Assembly (NCBI RefSeq): GCF_011059105.1
Contig: NZ_JAALLS010000002.1
Location: 248,001 to 312,000, forward strand
DNA: 64,000 bases
DNA from: Fodinibius halophilus
Lineage (GTDB): Bacteria; Bacteroidota; Rhodothermia; Balneolales; Balneolaceae
Direction of reading: 5' to 3'
The notes below the pieces were generated by a model. That model was not told where the DNA came from, made no database searches, and worked only from the letters and a program-made list of their open reading frames with translations. The position numbers and the translations under genes are program-made. The number at the start of each line of letters is the position of its first letter. Position 1 is the first letter of the stretch. This document shows, piece after piece, positions 52,190 through 61,523 of this stretch.

Positions 52190-52924
52190 ATGGAAGAAGT
52201 ACTTCAACAATTAGCTAATCTCCAATATATCGACAGCAGAATCGACGAGCTAAAGCAGCTGCGCGGAGATCTGCCGGAAGAGATCCTTGATATTGAGACG
52301 GACATCAATCGGTTCGAAGCCAAAATTGAGCGGCTTGAAAATGAGAAGACAGACTTGAAGGTTGAGAAAGACAACCTTGAGCTTGAGATTAAAGACGCTC
52401 AAAATAAGATGGACAAATATGAGGAGCAGCAGATGTCGGTGCGTAATAATCGCGAATACGATGCGCTGACCAAAGAGATTGAGTCTCAAAAGCAGATTAT
52501 AGAAAATGCAGAATCACGCCGAGAGGAGATCGATAAACGGTTAGATGAGATTGATCCTGAAATTGAAAAGTATCAGGAACAGCTCGAAAAAACTCAGAAG
52601 CTGCACGACGAGAAGCAAGCCAACCTCAAAGAGGTTAAAAAGGATACTCAGAAAGAAGAGGATATGCTCGAAGAGAAACGTGCTGAGGTCGAGAAAAATA
52701 TCGACGATCGCTATCTCCGAAGCTATAACCGCCTTCGAAATGGGTTGTCAAACGGCCTGGCTGTTGTACCTATGGAAAAAGGTGCTGCACTTGGAATGGC
52801 GTTACCTCCTCAAACCCAAGTCGAAGTTCGTCATAAGAACAAGATTATTATCGACGAAAATAGTGGGCGTATTGTAGTGCATCCCTCTTTCTTTGAGAAT
52901 GCTAAAGAGCAACTGTCGCTGTAA
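52190..52924 (+). CDS. coiled-coil protein of the C4 zinc-ribbon (zf-RING_7) family, zinc ribbon without cysteines
   Basis: 244 aa. Residues about 5-180 are one long coiled coil with the family's conserved QMSVRNNREYDALTKEIES turn. The C-terminal part should be a C4 zinc ribbon of the form CxxC...LPPQ...CxxCGRIL. Here it reads EKGAALGMALPPQTQVEVRH, then KIIIDENSGRIVVHP. The fold markers (LPPQ, GRI) remain, but the whole protein contains no cysteine. The zinc site is therefore lost. It follows nif3, a frequent neighbour of this family. The function of the family is unsettled. Confidence 0.85.
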   Translation: MEEVLQQLANLQYIDSRIDELKQLRGDLPEEILDIETDINRFEAKIERLENEKTDLKVEKDNLELEIKDAQNKMDKYEEQQMSVRNNREYDALTKEIESQKQIIENAESRREEIDKRLDEIDPEIEKYQEQLEKTQKLHDEKQANLKEVKKDTQKEEDMLEEKRAEVEKNIDDRYLRSYNRLRNGLSNGLAVVPMEKGAALGMALPPQTQVEVRHKNKIIIDENSGRIVVHPSFFENAKEQLSL

Positions 52925-52952
52925 ATAGCTGATTAGATACTGTTTTATATGG

Positions 52953-52993
52953 AAGATGTACGCATCTAGAATGATGTGGTACATCTTTTTTGT
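52953..52993 (+). terminator. terminator of the nif3 / coiled-coil operon
   Basis: AAGATGTAC (52953-52961) pairs with GTACATCTT (52979-52987), followed by T-rich TTTTGTTTT. Confidence 0.85.
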
Positions 52994-53037
52994 TTTAAGA
53001 ATATAATAACGACTCTTGTAAAAGAGTTGCATATTAT

Positions 53038-53399
53038 GAGGATGGTCGGGCAATCGCCCCGCACATAATTATGTGCGGGGAGGAAAGTCCGAACACCAAC
53101 GAGTACCGTGCTTCCTAACGGGAAGATCCGGGTAACCGGTTAGCCAGTGCCACAGAAAATAGACTACCCCGCTTTGTGCAGGGAAAAGGTGAAAAGGTGA
53201 GGTAAGAGCTCACCGCTCCGGTGGTAACATTCGGAGGGCTCGGTAAACCTCACGGGGTGCAAGCTCACGCAGACCGTTGTGCTACTCGTCGCAATACGGT
53301 CGGGTGGAGTGCTCGAGCCCCGAAGTAATTCGGGGCCAGATAAATGATTGCCACCTAACGTAAGTTAGGAGACAGAATTCGGCTTACAGACTGTCCTCT
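53038..53399 (+). ncRNA. rnpB: RNase P RNA, bacterial type A
   Basis: The catalytic RNA that trims tRNA 5' leaders. The conserved core is visible: GAGGAAAGTCCGAACACC (CR-I region) near 53080, CCACAGAAAATAGACTACC near 53149, GGTAAACCTCACGG with GCAAGCTCACGCAGACCG near 53241-53278, and the 3' segment GACAGAATTCGGCTTACAGA near 53371. The 5' GAGGAT pairs with 3' GTCCTC to close P1, setting the ends to within a few bases. A T-run follows. Confidence 0.96.
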
Positions 53400-53414
53400 C
53401 TTTTTTAATATCAG

Positions 53415-53442
53415 AAGGCCGCCCGTAGAGGGTGGCCTTTTG
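53415..53442. terminator. terminator between rnpB and mtfA
   Basis: AAGGCCGCCC (53415-53424) pairs with GGGTGGCCTT (53430-53439) with one mismatch, followed by TTG-TTA. It lies between convergent rnpB and mtfA. Confidence 0.7.
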
Positions 53443-53470
53443 TTATTTGAAGGGCCATCAGGTTTGGAAA

Positions 53471-54247
53471 CTAGGAGTTAAGATAGGTGGCCGGATCTTG
53501 CTGGTAGAACTGTTGTAATTGCCGATATAGCTCCGGGTGCTTTTTCTTTAGTGCCCGCGGTTGTTCAAAAAAGGATTCGGTCACGACAGCAAAAAATTCT
53601 GCAAGGTTCGTGGCACCATATTCATCAATAAGAGTATGCTGGTTTTTCCTGATAGCCTCTAGTAATTTATTGTACTCCTTACCTACTACCCAGCCCCACG
53701 ACAAAAAGGTAGATTCGTCGCCGGTAGATTCTATCTCATTCGTTGCTCCATAGTCGTAATCCAGCTGGTGGGCAAATTCGTGAAATACCAGGTTGCGGCC
53801 GTCATGGATATCGGAAGCTCCATTTTGGACTTCATTCCAAGCCAGCACTACATGGCCGCGCGACCAAGCTTCGCCGTGGCGACGCTGGTATCCCTCTTCT
53901 ACAAAAAAACTGTTGCGATTACTTTTGACCCGTGCAACATAAGTTTCCGGGTAGATAAGAACCGATCTTAATCCCTCGTAAAATGAGGAAAGGTCTTCAA
54001 TGCCCAGTAATAGAATACAGGCTTGCGCTGCTACGGTAATACGAATTTCATCTGTTATTTCCAGGCCGGCACAGCCTTCAAAGCTCTTCTCTTTAACAAA
54101 GATATTGATAAGGCCGTTAAGCTTTTGCTCCAGCTCTGGTGGCAGATGTTGAACATAAGGGACTTGCTGATGAAGAATTTGCTTCCACTCGTCCGGGAGT
54201 GGTTTTTTCATCAATCTCTTCCGCCGCCATTTTTTAAAGCCAAACAT
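53471..54247 (-). CDS. mtfA: zinc-dependent peptidase of the MtfA family (M90)
   Basis: 258 aa. The zinc motif is HEFAH at 156-160, in LVFHEFAHQLDYDYGATNE, followed by YGATNLAEFFAVVTESFFE, which supplies the third ligand region. GEAWSRGHVVLAWNEV precedes it. MtfA in enterobacteria binds and sequesters the Mlc repressor, controlling ptsG; Mlc is not expected here, so the partner is open. The next gene upstream on this strand is smpB, 9 bp away, so they are co-transcribed. Confidence 0.92.
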   Translation of the reverse strand: MFGFKKWRRKRLMKKPLPDEWKQILHQQVPYVQHLPPELEQKLNGLINIFVKEKSFEGCAGLEITDEIRITVAAQACILLLGIEDLSSFYEGLRSVLIYPETYVARVKSNRNSFFVEEGYQRRHGEAWSRGHVVLAWNEVQNGASDIHDGRNLVFHEFAHQLDYDYGATNEIESTGDESTFLSWGWVVGKEYNKLLEAIRKNQHTLIDEYGATNLAEFFAVVTESFFEQPRALKKKHPELYRQLQQFYQQDPATYLNS

Positions 54248-54256
54248 GAGGTGGTA

Positions 54257-54724
54257 TTACATATTTACTTTGTACGACCCTTTGTATTTGCGATCCAGTT
54301 CGCGCTTCATGTCGCGTTCTTTAATGTCTTCTCGTTTGTCATGCTGCTTTTTACCCTTACCAATGCCGATTAGTACCTTGGCGTACCCTTTTTTAAAATA
54401 CAGCTTAAGGGGTACCAGGGTATATCCCTTTTTGGAGACCGCCTTATCCATATCTCGTATTTCGCGCTTGTGCAGCAGTAGCTTGCGGTCACGACGTTCA
54501 TTGTGATTTTCGTATGAAGCATGTTTGTATGGTTTGATATACATATCGTGCAGCCATACCTCTCCATCTTTAAGGTAGGCAAAAGCTTCGCCTAGGCTGG
54601 CATTCCCCTCCCGAAGAGATTTAACTTCTGTTCCTTTAAGGGATATGCCCGCTTCATAGGTCTCATCGATATGATACTCGTGACGAGCTTTCCTGTTTTT
54701 TATTGTTGGCGGTGAATTGGACAT
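54257..54724 (-). CDS. smpB: SsrA-binding protein
   Basis: 155 aa. Family pattern: KNRKARHEYHIDETYEAGIS, then LKGTEVKSLREGNASLGEAF, and the C-terminal Lys/Arg tail region KGKKQHDKREDIKERDMKRE. It binds tmRNA and starts trans-translation of stalled ribosomes. The tmRNA gene itself is not in this window. Confidence 0.97.
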   Translation of the reverse strand: MSNSPPTIKNRKARHEYHIDETYEAGISLKGTEVKSLREGNASLGEAFAYLKDGEVWLHDMYIKPYKHASYENHNERRDRKLLLHKREIRDMDKAVSKKGYTLVPLKLYFKKGYAKVLIGIGKGKKQHDKREDIKERDMKRELDRKYKGSYKVNM

Positions 54725-54792
54725 TGTCGAAAAGATTAAAAGTATTGGAAATCAGAAAATTGTGCTACCGGAATGTGTTTATCCGTTGGCTG

Positions 54793-55209
54793 CTAGTAGT
54801 CAAACCCAAGCTCACGGAGATCACTGACGATCTCTTTTCCGGGTGATTTGTCGGGCATAGTGCTATATATTCCCATAATCTGCTTGACCTCGCTACGAGC
54901 CTTTTGGTTTTGAGGATTCAAGTTAAGCACCTTAATGTACTGCTCAAGTGCTGATGTCATGCGGTCGCGCATTGAGCTGTCTTCGGGTCCTCTGTATTCA
55001 AGATATAACCCGTAGTTCAAATATGTTTTTTCTTTAAGGCGATCCAGGTTGTCTTCTTTGGTTGGATCTGCATCGTTGAGCACCTTTATAGCTTGCGTAT
55101 AATTATCTTCGGCAATGAGCTGGTCGATGTGTTCGCCCAAATTTTCGGGGGTGCTGTTGGAACACGAAATAAATAGGGTGCAAAGTACTAACAGGAAAAC
55201 GTAACGCAT
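54793..55209 (-). CDS. small TPR-like lipoprotein (138 aa)
   Basis: The lipobox is ISC at Cys16 (LFISC). The mature part is a short helical repeat protein: QLIAEDNYTQAIKVLNDA forms one TPR-like hairpin, and TSALEQYIKVLNLNPQNQKA is a good TPR helix pair. The C-terminus is LRELGFDY. It is not recognisable as a named protein. Probable periplasmic face of a membrane, possibly an accessory of an envelope complex. It lies 68 bp upstream of smpB on the same strand. Confidence 0.65.
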   Translation of the reverse strand: MRYVFLLVLCTLFISCSNSTPENLGEHIDQLIAEDNYTQAIKVLNDADPTKEDNLDRLKEKTYLNYGLYLEYRGPEDSSMRDRMTSALEQYIKVLNLNPQNQKARSEVKQIMGIYSTMPDKSPGKEIVSDLRELGFDY

Positions 55210-55273
55210 GAAGTGGTATTGTTTATAAAGTTATGCTGGTTAAATCTGATTGTTAAAGATAAGCAAAAGATTG

Positions 55274-56533
55274 CTAGATTAAATATAAGGGATTGGGGCT
55301 AATACAGAGTATAAAAATGGCCATACTTACCCATCCCAATAATTTTCGGGTGGTTGTGAGTTCTCGTTCTCGTAGCGCCGGGGGATGTTCAACACCCACG
55401 AGATAGGCGATAAAGAACGACCAGACTACCCAGATTAATGAGCCTGAGGTGGCAATGTCTCCCACATATAAATAGAGATATCCGGCTGAAAGGGCCATGC
55501 TGGTACCCAGTACGGGTAAGATCCAATCCAGTTCTTCATGAAATGCTTTTCGTAACAGGGTATACAGAACCCCCGCCCAGATGATCCAGCTTAAAACCCC
55601 ATAGCTGTTATCAAATTCGCCCAGTGATAAGTGGATAAAGGGGATGGCCTCTATGCCGGCCAGGGTAATGAGGATGCCAAAGAAGATACGAGCTACTTTT
55701 TTATGGGTTTCATATCCTAAAAGAGAATAGAGGATATGCCCGCCATCGAGCTGTCCTATAGGTGTCAGATTCAGAGCTGTGAAGAAGAGTCCCAGCCATC
55801 CTGCAAATAAAAAGGGATAATGATACATCTCCCACATAGGAGGTACATTTTCAAAGAAAGATGCCAGAAATCCATAAAGCAGAGTATTGCCTACCATCAG
55901 TAGTTGGCCATCCGTTTCTTGGGGTGGGCTATCGGGATAAACACCATGTTGGGCAACATACTCTTTCACTTCTTGGTGGCCCTGGAAATTTTCGATATAT
56001 GAGGCATCGGGCAGTGTAGAAAAGCCGTAGAGTAAAATGACTAGCGACACCACAAAACCAGCCAAAGGACCTGCAGCCCCGACATCAAACATTTTATAGG
56101 TGTCATTGATTTTTTGTTTGATGCGGATAACAGCTCCTATGGTTCCAATACCCAGGGGGACGGGTATAAAATAGGGGAGTGTTACTTTGATGTTGTGATA
56201 AAGGGCTGCAAAATAGTGGCCAAACTCATGTACTCCCAAAAAACCAAGTAAAAGGCCGGCAAATAAGGCTCCCCGGTAGAAATCCGAGAGATTTGGCAGT
56301 CCCAGAGGGAAGAGGCTCGGTTCAAATCCCACAAAACCGGCGCCAGCCAAAGATACCGTAACAACGGTAACCAGAAAGAGTCCCAGATGTTTAGCAATGG
56401 TTTTGGGATCTAAATCTCTACGGGCTTGTTTGCCAATAGAATGCTGATTGTTAACTTGGTTGATTGTGAAGTTTTGTGTGTCGCTTGAAGTTTTGTTATC
56501 CAAAGGTAAAGGTAATTTATTTTGCTCTTGCAA
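55274..56533 (-). CDS. site-2 protease family membrane metalloprotease (M50)
   Basis: 419 aa, about eight membrane segments. The zinc motif HEFGH is at 102-106 inside a hydrophobic helix, and the second motif NLTPIGQLDGGHIL is at about 255-268, with Asp263 as third ligand. GIGTIGAVIRIK and GAAGPLAGFVVS are typical of the EGY1/FtsH-like S2P subgroup. The N-terminal ~45 residues are hydrophilic and disordered. Its start overlaps the arginine deiminase stop by 17 bp, so it is translated from the same mRNA. Substrate unknown. Confidence 0.9.
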   Translation of the reverse strand: MQEQNKLPLPLDNKTSSDTQNFTINQVNNQHSIGKQARRDLDPKTIAKHLGLFLVTVVTVSLAGAGFVGFEPSLFPLGLPNLSDFYRGALFAGLLLGFLGVHEFGHYFAALYHNIKVTLPYFIPVPLGIGTIGAVIRIKQKINDTYKMFDVGAAGPLAGFVVSLVILLYGFSTLPDASYIENFQGHQEVKEYVAQHGVYPDSPPQETDGQLLMVGNTLLYGFLASFFENVPPMWEMYHYPFLFAGWLGLFFTALNLTPIGQLDGGHILYSLLGYETHKKVARIFFGILITLAGIEAIPFIHLSLGEFDNSYGVLSWIIWAGVLYTLLRKAFHEELDWILPVLGTSMALSAGYLYLYVGDIATSGSLIWVVWSFFIAYLVGVEHPPALRERELTTTRKLLGWVSMAIFILCISPNPLYLI

Positions 56534-57740
56534 TAGGCATAGTCATGCATCGGGCGCCGCCGCGTCCCCGGCAGAGCTCATGACCTAAAAAGCTGATTGC
56601 AATTTTATGTTCACTGGGGTCAAATGAGGTGTTTTCAAACGCTTCTATAAATTCATATTGATTCATCAGTTCATAGCCGTGCTTTTGCAACTCATGAAAT
56701 GTATTCGTGTTTCGTTCGTAACCTACAATGATGCCGGGAGCCAGTGAGAAAACGTTAGCACCGTCGGTCCATTGTTCACGAAATTGATTTGTTCTTTGTT
56801 CGCCACCGCATTTTATGAACGTAAAATCATGCCCTATAAGTTCTTCTAATGCAATTTTAAGAGAAGGCATCGACTGAGCGGTAACAGCCCCATTTTGGGA
56901 GTGTAACGCTACAATATTGTTTTTTCGTTCATTGATCGCCGGGGGGAAAGCGACACATTCATTGTCGCTGGCGAAAGTGAATATGGTGTCAAGGTGCATA
57001 GAAGAGCGCTTCTTGGGGATGTCAACGGCCAATACATGTTCTACCCCCTGCTTTAGCAGCCCTTCGGTGGCGGTCATTAGCCCACTGAATGAGGTACGCT
57101 CACTCATGCCGATAAGTACTACCTTATCTGAGGCCACCAATACATCGCCCCCTTCAATAGATTCTTGATCTGATATTTTTATCGTTTTACCTCGAAACTG
57201 TTCAAACATAGGGTGGAACCGTACCATTGTTTCGGTAAGAATAGATTCACGGAATCGTGCTTGTTTAGCGGGACGTGATAGGAGAATACTCTCATTGACC
57301 ACCACGGCAAGATCTCGGGTAAACAGCATGTTGGGGGTGGGATGCATCGTAAAGCCCGGAATGGATGGGGTAGTACCTTCAACTATAAACTGCAAGAGGT
57401 CCTTAGGGGGTAACTGCAGGAGGTCTTGCTCAATGGTATGAAGGTTTTCGTGCTTTAATTCTTTTATCATGCTTTTAATGCAGTAGCTGCGGGCATCTTC
57501 ATTTTGAAAGCATTCCAGGAAAAGATCCGTAATTTGATGTATCTCTCCATCTTCAGGCATTGCCACGTCAAAGATTTTGAGCATATCCTGGTGTTCCTTT
57601 CGGGCATCTTCTTCAAAGATGATATCGTCGAATAGCAGTTCATCTTTAAGTTCGGGGTTAACCAGGGATACTTCGTTCCCGGGGGTATGCACAACCACGC
57701 TTTGCAGCCGATTGGTTTCGGAGGTGATAGAAAAAGACAT
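56517..57740 (-). CDS. arcA: arginine deiminase
   Basis: 407 aa, normal length. It converts arginine to citrulline and ammonia. Visible motifs are PNMLFTRDLAVVV, IEGGDVLVAS, MHLDTIFTF with the catalytic His, and the C-terminal CRGRGGARCMTMP with nucleophile Cys398. No arcB, arcC or arginine-ornithine antiporter is nearby, so it is not a classical ADI operon. Citrulline may feed biosynthesis, or ammonia may buffer acid. It is co-translated with the site-2 protease gene. Confidence 0.95.
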   Translation of the reverse strand: MSFSITSETNRLQSVVVHTPGNEVSLVNPELKDELLFDDIIFEEDARKEHQDMLKIFDVAMPEDGEIHQITDLFLECFQNEDARSYCIKSMIKELKHENLHTIEQDLLQLPPKDLLQFIVEGTTPSIPGFTMHPTPNMLFTRDLAVVVNESILLSRPAKQARFRESILTETMVRFHPMFEQFRGKTIKISDQESIEGGDVLVASDKVVLIGMSERTSFSGLMTATEGLLKQGVEHVLAVDIPKKRSSMHLDTIFTFASDNECVAFPPAINERKNNIVALHSQNGAVTAQSMPSLKIALEELIGHDFTFIKCGGEQRTNQFREQWTDGANVFSLAPGIIVGYERNTNTFHELQKHGYELMNQYEFIEAFENTSFDPSEHKIAISFLGHELCRGRGGARCMTMPIARAK

Positions 57741-57983
57741 AAAACTTAATAGATTTTAAAATGAGCCGATAACAATATTAATGTAGGCCAATATTTGTTT
57801 TAAATGGGATAAAATGTATGCAAATACTGCCCTCAAATATACGCTTTGAATGAGCAATTTTTAAATCCTCATTCAGTTGGAATAATCTATGAAAATTTGG
57901 CTATATTTTTCCGCACGATTTATAGCTTAAAGCTGTTAAAAAGTGCAAGCATAGAACCGATGAACTTTTGAACTCGTGATACA

Positions 57984-58838
57984 ATGTCTTCAAAATCAGA
58001 AATAGAATCTCTGGTTTATCTGTTGGATGACCCGGACCCTTATATTCACACGGAAGTTAAAAACAGACTTTTCGAGCTTGGAGAGCAAGCTGTACCGCTT
58101 TTAGATCAACATAAAAGTGAAGTGGAAGGGGAAGAGGAACGTGCGCTCATTCGTGAAATCATCCAGTGGATTACTTACAGCAGTGTCGAAGAAGATTTTT
58201 TGGATATTATTGAAGGGGGAGTAAATAATTTAAAACAGCTTGAAGATGCAGTTTTTATTTTATCTCGATTTGAAAACCCAACATTGCGCGAAAGGGAATA
58301 TAAACAAAAGTTGGATCGTTTTGCGCAGATGATAGGGGATGAAGTTCGGTACTCTCTTGATGACAGTCAAAAGATGCATGCTGTACTCGATTATGTTTTT
58401 ACGGATCTTGGATTTACTGGCAGTACCACGGACTATTACAATCCCGAGAATTCATTTTTACATCGTGTAATTGATCGCCGAGAAGGGCTGCCAATTTCAT
58501 TGGCATTAATTGTGTTATTCCTGGGACGCAGGCTAAACCTGCCGTTTTATGGGGTCAATATGCCTATCCATTTTATGTTAAAATACAAGGGGGAGGTTGA
58601 AGAGGTGATGATTGACCCTTTTGATCACGGAAAATTGGTAAACTATAACCAGTGCTATTACTTTTTAAAGCAAAATGGTGTTGAACCTCAGAGCACACAT
58701 TTTGAAACAGCCGACGAAACAGAAATTCTGGCTCGTTGTATTCGTAACCTGATCAACAGTTATAAAAAATTAGATAAGCTGGATACCGTTGAAAGCCTTA
58801 AGAAGTTACTAAGCACGGTAGAGATGTTAGCCCGATGA
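57984..58838 (+). CDS. SirB1-like transglutaminase-fold protein
   Basis: 284 aa. The N-terminal ~90 residues are helical. Then comes the SirB1_N (PF13369) signature: LDYVFTDLGFTGSTTDYYNP then EGLPISLALIVLFLGRRLNL, followed by GVNMPIHFMLKY and MIDPFDHG. These recall the His and Asp of transglutaminase-like folds, but the active-site Cys is not evident. The family is widespread and functionally unassigned. Its own terminator follows about 90 bp on. Confidence 0.82.
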   Translation: MSSKSEIESLVYLLDDPDPYIHTEVKNRLFELGEQAVPLLDQHKSEVEGEEERALIREIIQWITYSSVEEDFLDIIEGGVNNLKQLEDAVFILSRFENPTLREREYKQKLDRFAQMIGDEVRYSLDDSQKMHAVLDYVFTDLGFTGSTTDYYNPENSFLHRVIDRREGLPISLALIVLFLGRRLNLPFYGVNMPIHFMLKYKGEVEEVMIDPFDHGKLVNYNQCYYFLKQNGVEPQSTHFETADETEILARCIRNLINSYKKLDKLDTVESLKKLLSTVEMLAR

Positions 58839-58925
58839 TATCAGTAAAATAAGTGATTTTGAAGTTATGATCTTTATACCCATTTTATAGTGCGTCTTAA
58901 ATGACGTCTCTCTTGATGAATAGTG

Positions 58926-58960
58926 AGGCTCTGCTTTGATCGGCAGGGCCTTTCTTTTTT
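58926..58960 (+). terminator. terminator of the SirB1-like gene
   Basis: AGGCTCTGC (58926-58934) pairs with GCAGGGCCT (58943-58951), followed by TTCTTTTTT. Confidence 0.85.
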
Positions 58961-59038
58961 ACCCAGTTCTTAGGCTAAGCCATAGAAGTTTCACCAATCC
59001 CATATTCACAGCCATCTTTTGATGTAAAGTGGAAAGCA

Positions 59039-61330
59039 TTAAAGCTTAAACCCAAAAGCATCCTTTTCTTCGTTAGTAAACTCAAAGGGATTGATCTGTT
59101 CAGCCAGATCATAAAAAGAGCTAGCCTCATCTTGGTTGCCGCTAAACTTATGAATATCACCGGCAAGCTTATAGAGCATCGGGTTAGCAGGCGTATGTTT
59201 CATAAGTTCTTTAAGGAGGGGAATCGCCTGGTCAAGATCTTTATTTTCTACATTGATAGCCAGCTGGTAAAGGTCGGCTCTGAGTGATTCATTCTGAGGC
59301 TTCAGCTGGCTGAGATAGTGCGTGCAGCGAGAATAGATGTTGCGATTATAATAGAAGCGCACCAGCTGATAAATAAGTGAAGCCGGCAGTTCAATATCAT
59401 CAAGACGATCTTCGAGCCGACGCATAATTTCCCGTTCATCCATTACCATAAAAAGGTGAACCAGCTTACAAAGTGTTTCTGCGTCGTGGCTTGTTTTGAG
59501 GATCTCCGTTTTTAACTCATCAGTAAAGAGTTCCTGGAACTGTTTCTGGATTTCTTCTTCCGGGAAGAGGGGATTGACCAGGTCGTCGAGTGCTAAGAGT
59601 TGGTCGAAGGTACTCAGCGACTTTAGCTCTTCTTTAGAAAAGACTTCTACATCCCACTTCTCATTAAAATAAGAGACGTTTCGCCAGTACTGTTCACTTT
59701 CAGTGTCAAGGTCTAATGAAAAGGTTGTAGTGCCAAAATGGTGTTCTACGCTAACGTGAGGGGCAATACCTACTTTATGCCCCTTTTTTCGGGCCTGGAA
59801 ACAGATATCAATATCCTCGAAAAAAGCCAGCTGGAACTGTTCATCCATTTTTAATTCTGTGTCTAAACGGATCATCATACAGAAGCTGTCGAGGTATTCG
59901 GTACGAACCAGTTTGGGATCGGAATCTTCTACATTTCGCTTGGCCTGCTCGGGGTTCAGGGTTTTATTGGTGCTTGGCCCAAGGATAGCAAAATCAGGGT
60001 GGGCATCCATGAGTTTCTTCAGTTGTAAGAGCGAATCACTATTGAATTCAACATCATTATGGATGATACAGGCATATCGCCCATTTGCTTTGTCAATCCC
60101 TTGGTTAACGGAGGCAGCAAAGCCGATATTCTTATTATTGGTAATTACTTTACAATTCAAGAAGTTCTTTTCTTTGAGCTCGTCAAGGTAATCATGGGTG
60201 TCGTCAAGGCTGGCATTGTCAACTACAATAAGCTCCACCCCAGACTTACTGCAGTGTTCGGAGATCGATAAAAGACAGTGTTCCAGAGCCGGTTTACCGT
60301 GTGTGGTAGTGGGAATGATCAGGCTTAATTCAATACCTTCCTCTTTTGATTCTTCTGCCCTCGATGGTTCATCGGTTTCTTCTGGTTCTGATACTTGAGA
60401 CCTGTTGACTTCATGTTTAAGTTCGGAGGCTTCTACAAACCGTCGCTTTTTTTCGAGAATTTCTATTTTTAGCTGCTGTGCTTTTTGATGGCTGGGTTCA
60501 CTTTCAAGCACCTCTTCAATGAGCTCCAACGCGGAATTAAAGCGCCCATCTTTTTTCATTTGCAGGGCTTCGGCCAGTAACTCGTTATCAAAACTTTCAG
60601 TTGGCGTTGTTTTTGATTTATCACTTAGGGTGTTAAGCTTGTCCAAAAGCTCACCATGGACAACTCCTGAAATATCTGCTCGACGCAGAATCGTTATCAG
60701 CAATTCTTGTTGGCTATAGCTGTTAGGCTTCGGTAAATCAATAAAGCTACTGGGCGTATACCAGTGGTCTGGTGAGTTTAAAGATGAAATATCTCCCAGT
60801 CGAGCAGCCAGCTCTATACCATGGTGCTGCTGTAGGTAGGGATTAAAGAAGTGATTGGCCGGTGAAATTACCGGTAAATTCCAGATGAACTCACCGTCGG
60901 TGAGCCAGCGGTCTTCCAATATAAGATCAACCCATTGGCGGTGGGTAGAGGGAAGGTTGTAGCTTTGAGTAAGAGCAGCACTGTCAGAGTCAAGAAGCCG
61001 ACGAAGTTGTTGGGCCAGTTGTTTTTCATTAATACTTCCTATGGTCTCAGGAGCCCAGAATAATGGAGCATTACATTGTAATATAGCTTCATTTAGCGAA
61101 TTACCACGTCCTACCGGTTTGCTATGAGAATAGTAAAATGTTTGCTCATGTTGGTGATAGTCCAACAGCGATTCGATAGCATCTTTACTTCCGTCAGTAG
61201 AACCATCATCAATCAAAAAAAGCTCGATTGGAATATCATTGAGTTCATACAATGATGTTAAGGTTGCTTCAATAACATCCCGTTGGTTATGAACAACAAT
61301 AGCTACCGAAAGAAGCGGTTTGTTAGGCAT
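59039..61330 (-). CDS. tandem two-domain GT2 glycosyltransferase with TPR segments
   Basis: 763 aa. The first GT2-like domain spans about 5-230 (SVAIVVHNQRDVIEATLTSL and LIDDGSTDGS at 39-48). A TPR-like linker (about 255-310, ALELIEEVLESEPSHQKAQQ) and a charged stretch follow. The second GT2 domain spans about 335-560 (LSLIIPTTTHGKPALEHCLL, VVDNASLDDT, NNKNIGFAASVNQG, FFEDIDICFQARKKGHKVGI). The end is more TPR-like helices. Domain two resembles rhamnosyl- and other polymerising GT2 enzymes; domain one appears weaker, since a metal-binding DxD is not obvious. It probably builds a repeating surface glycan or a protein glycan. It stands alone. Confidence 0.85.
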   Translation of the reverse strand: MPNKPLLSVAIVVHNQRDVIEATLTSLYELNDIPIELFLIDDGSTDGSKDAIESLLDYHQHEQTFYYSHSKPVGRGNSLNEAILQCNAPLFWAPETIGSINEKQLAQQLRRLLDSDSAALTQSYNLPSTHRQWVDLILEDRWLTDGEFIWNLPVISPANHFFNPYLQQHHGIELAARLGDISSLNSPDHWYTPSSFIDLPKPNSYSQQELLITILRRADISGVVHGELLDKLNTLSDKSKTTPTESFDNELLAEALQMKKDGRFNSALELIEEVLESEPSHQKAQQLKIEILEKKRRFVEASELKHEVNRSQVSEPEETDEPSRAEESKEEGIELSLIIPTTTHGKPALEHCLLSISEHCSKSGVELIVVDNASLDDTHDYLDELKEKNFLNCKVITNNKNIGFAASVNQGIDKANGRYACIIHNDVEFNSDSLLQLKKLMDAHPDFAILGPSTNKTLNPEQAKRNVEDSDPKLVRTEYLDSFCMMIRLDTELKMDEQFQLAFFEDIDICFQARKKGHKVGIAPHVSVEHHFGTTTFSLDLDTESEQYWRNVSYFNEKWDVEVFSKEELKSLSTFDQLLALDDLVNPLFPEEEIQKQFQELFTDELKTEILKTSHDAETLCKLVHLFMVMDEREIMRRLEDRLDDIELPASLIYQLVRFYYNRNIYSRCTHYLSQLKPQNESLRADLYQLAINVENKDLDQAIPLLKELMKHTPANPMLYKLAGDIHKFSGNQDEASSFYDLAEQINPFEFTNEEKDAFGFKL

Positions 61331-61523
61331 AGGGTTACGTCAAAAATGACAAGTTAGTTCACTGAAATATACGAGGTGTAGTTTAAAAGGCGAAAATAAT
61401 TCAATTTGCATACTCAGCTACAGTATAAGAATCCAATTGGTTTGGTAATAGTAGAACTGCAATAAAAAGAGAAGGGTGAGTTTTTGTTCACTAATCTTTC
61501 TAAAAAATAAAAGTAAGCACTCA

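Noticed and set aside
58975..59166. Minus-strand frame overlapping the end of the glycosyltransferase and reading FNAFHFTSKDGCEYGIGE
   Set aside because: The tail looks protein-like, but most of the frame is inside the glycosyltransferase gene in another phase, and no homology or start supports a separate gene.
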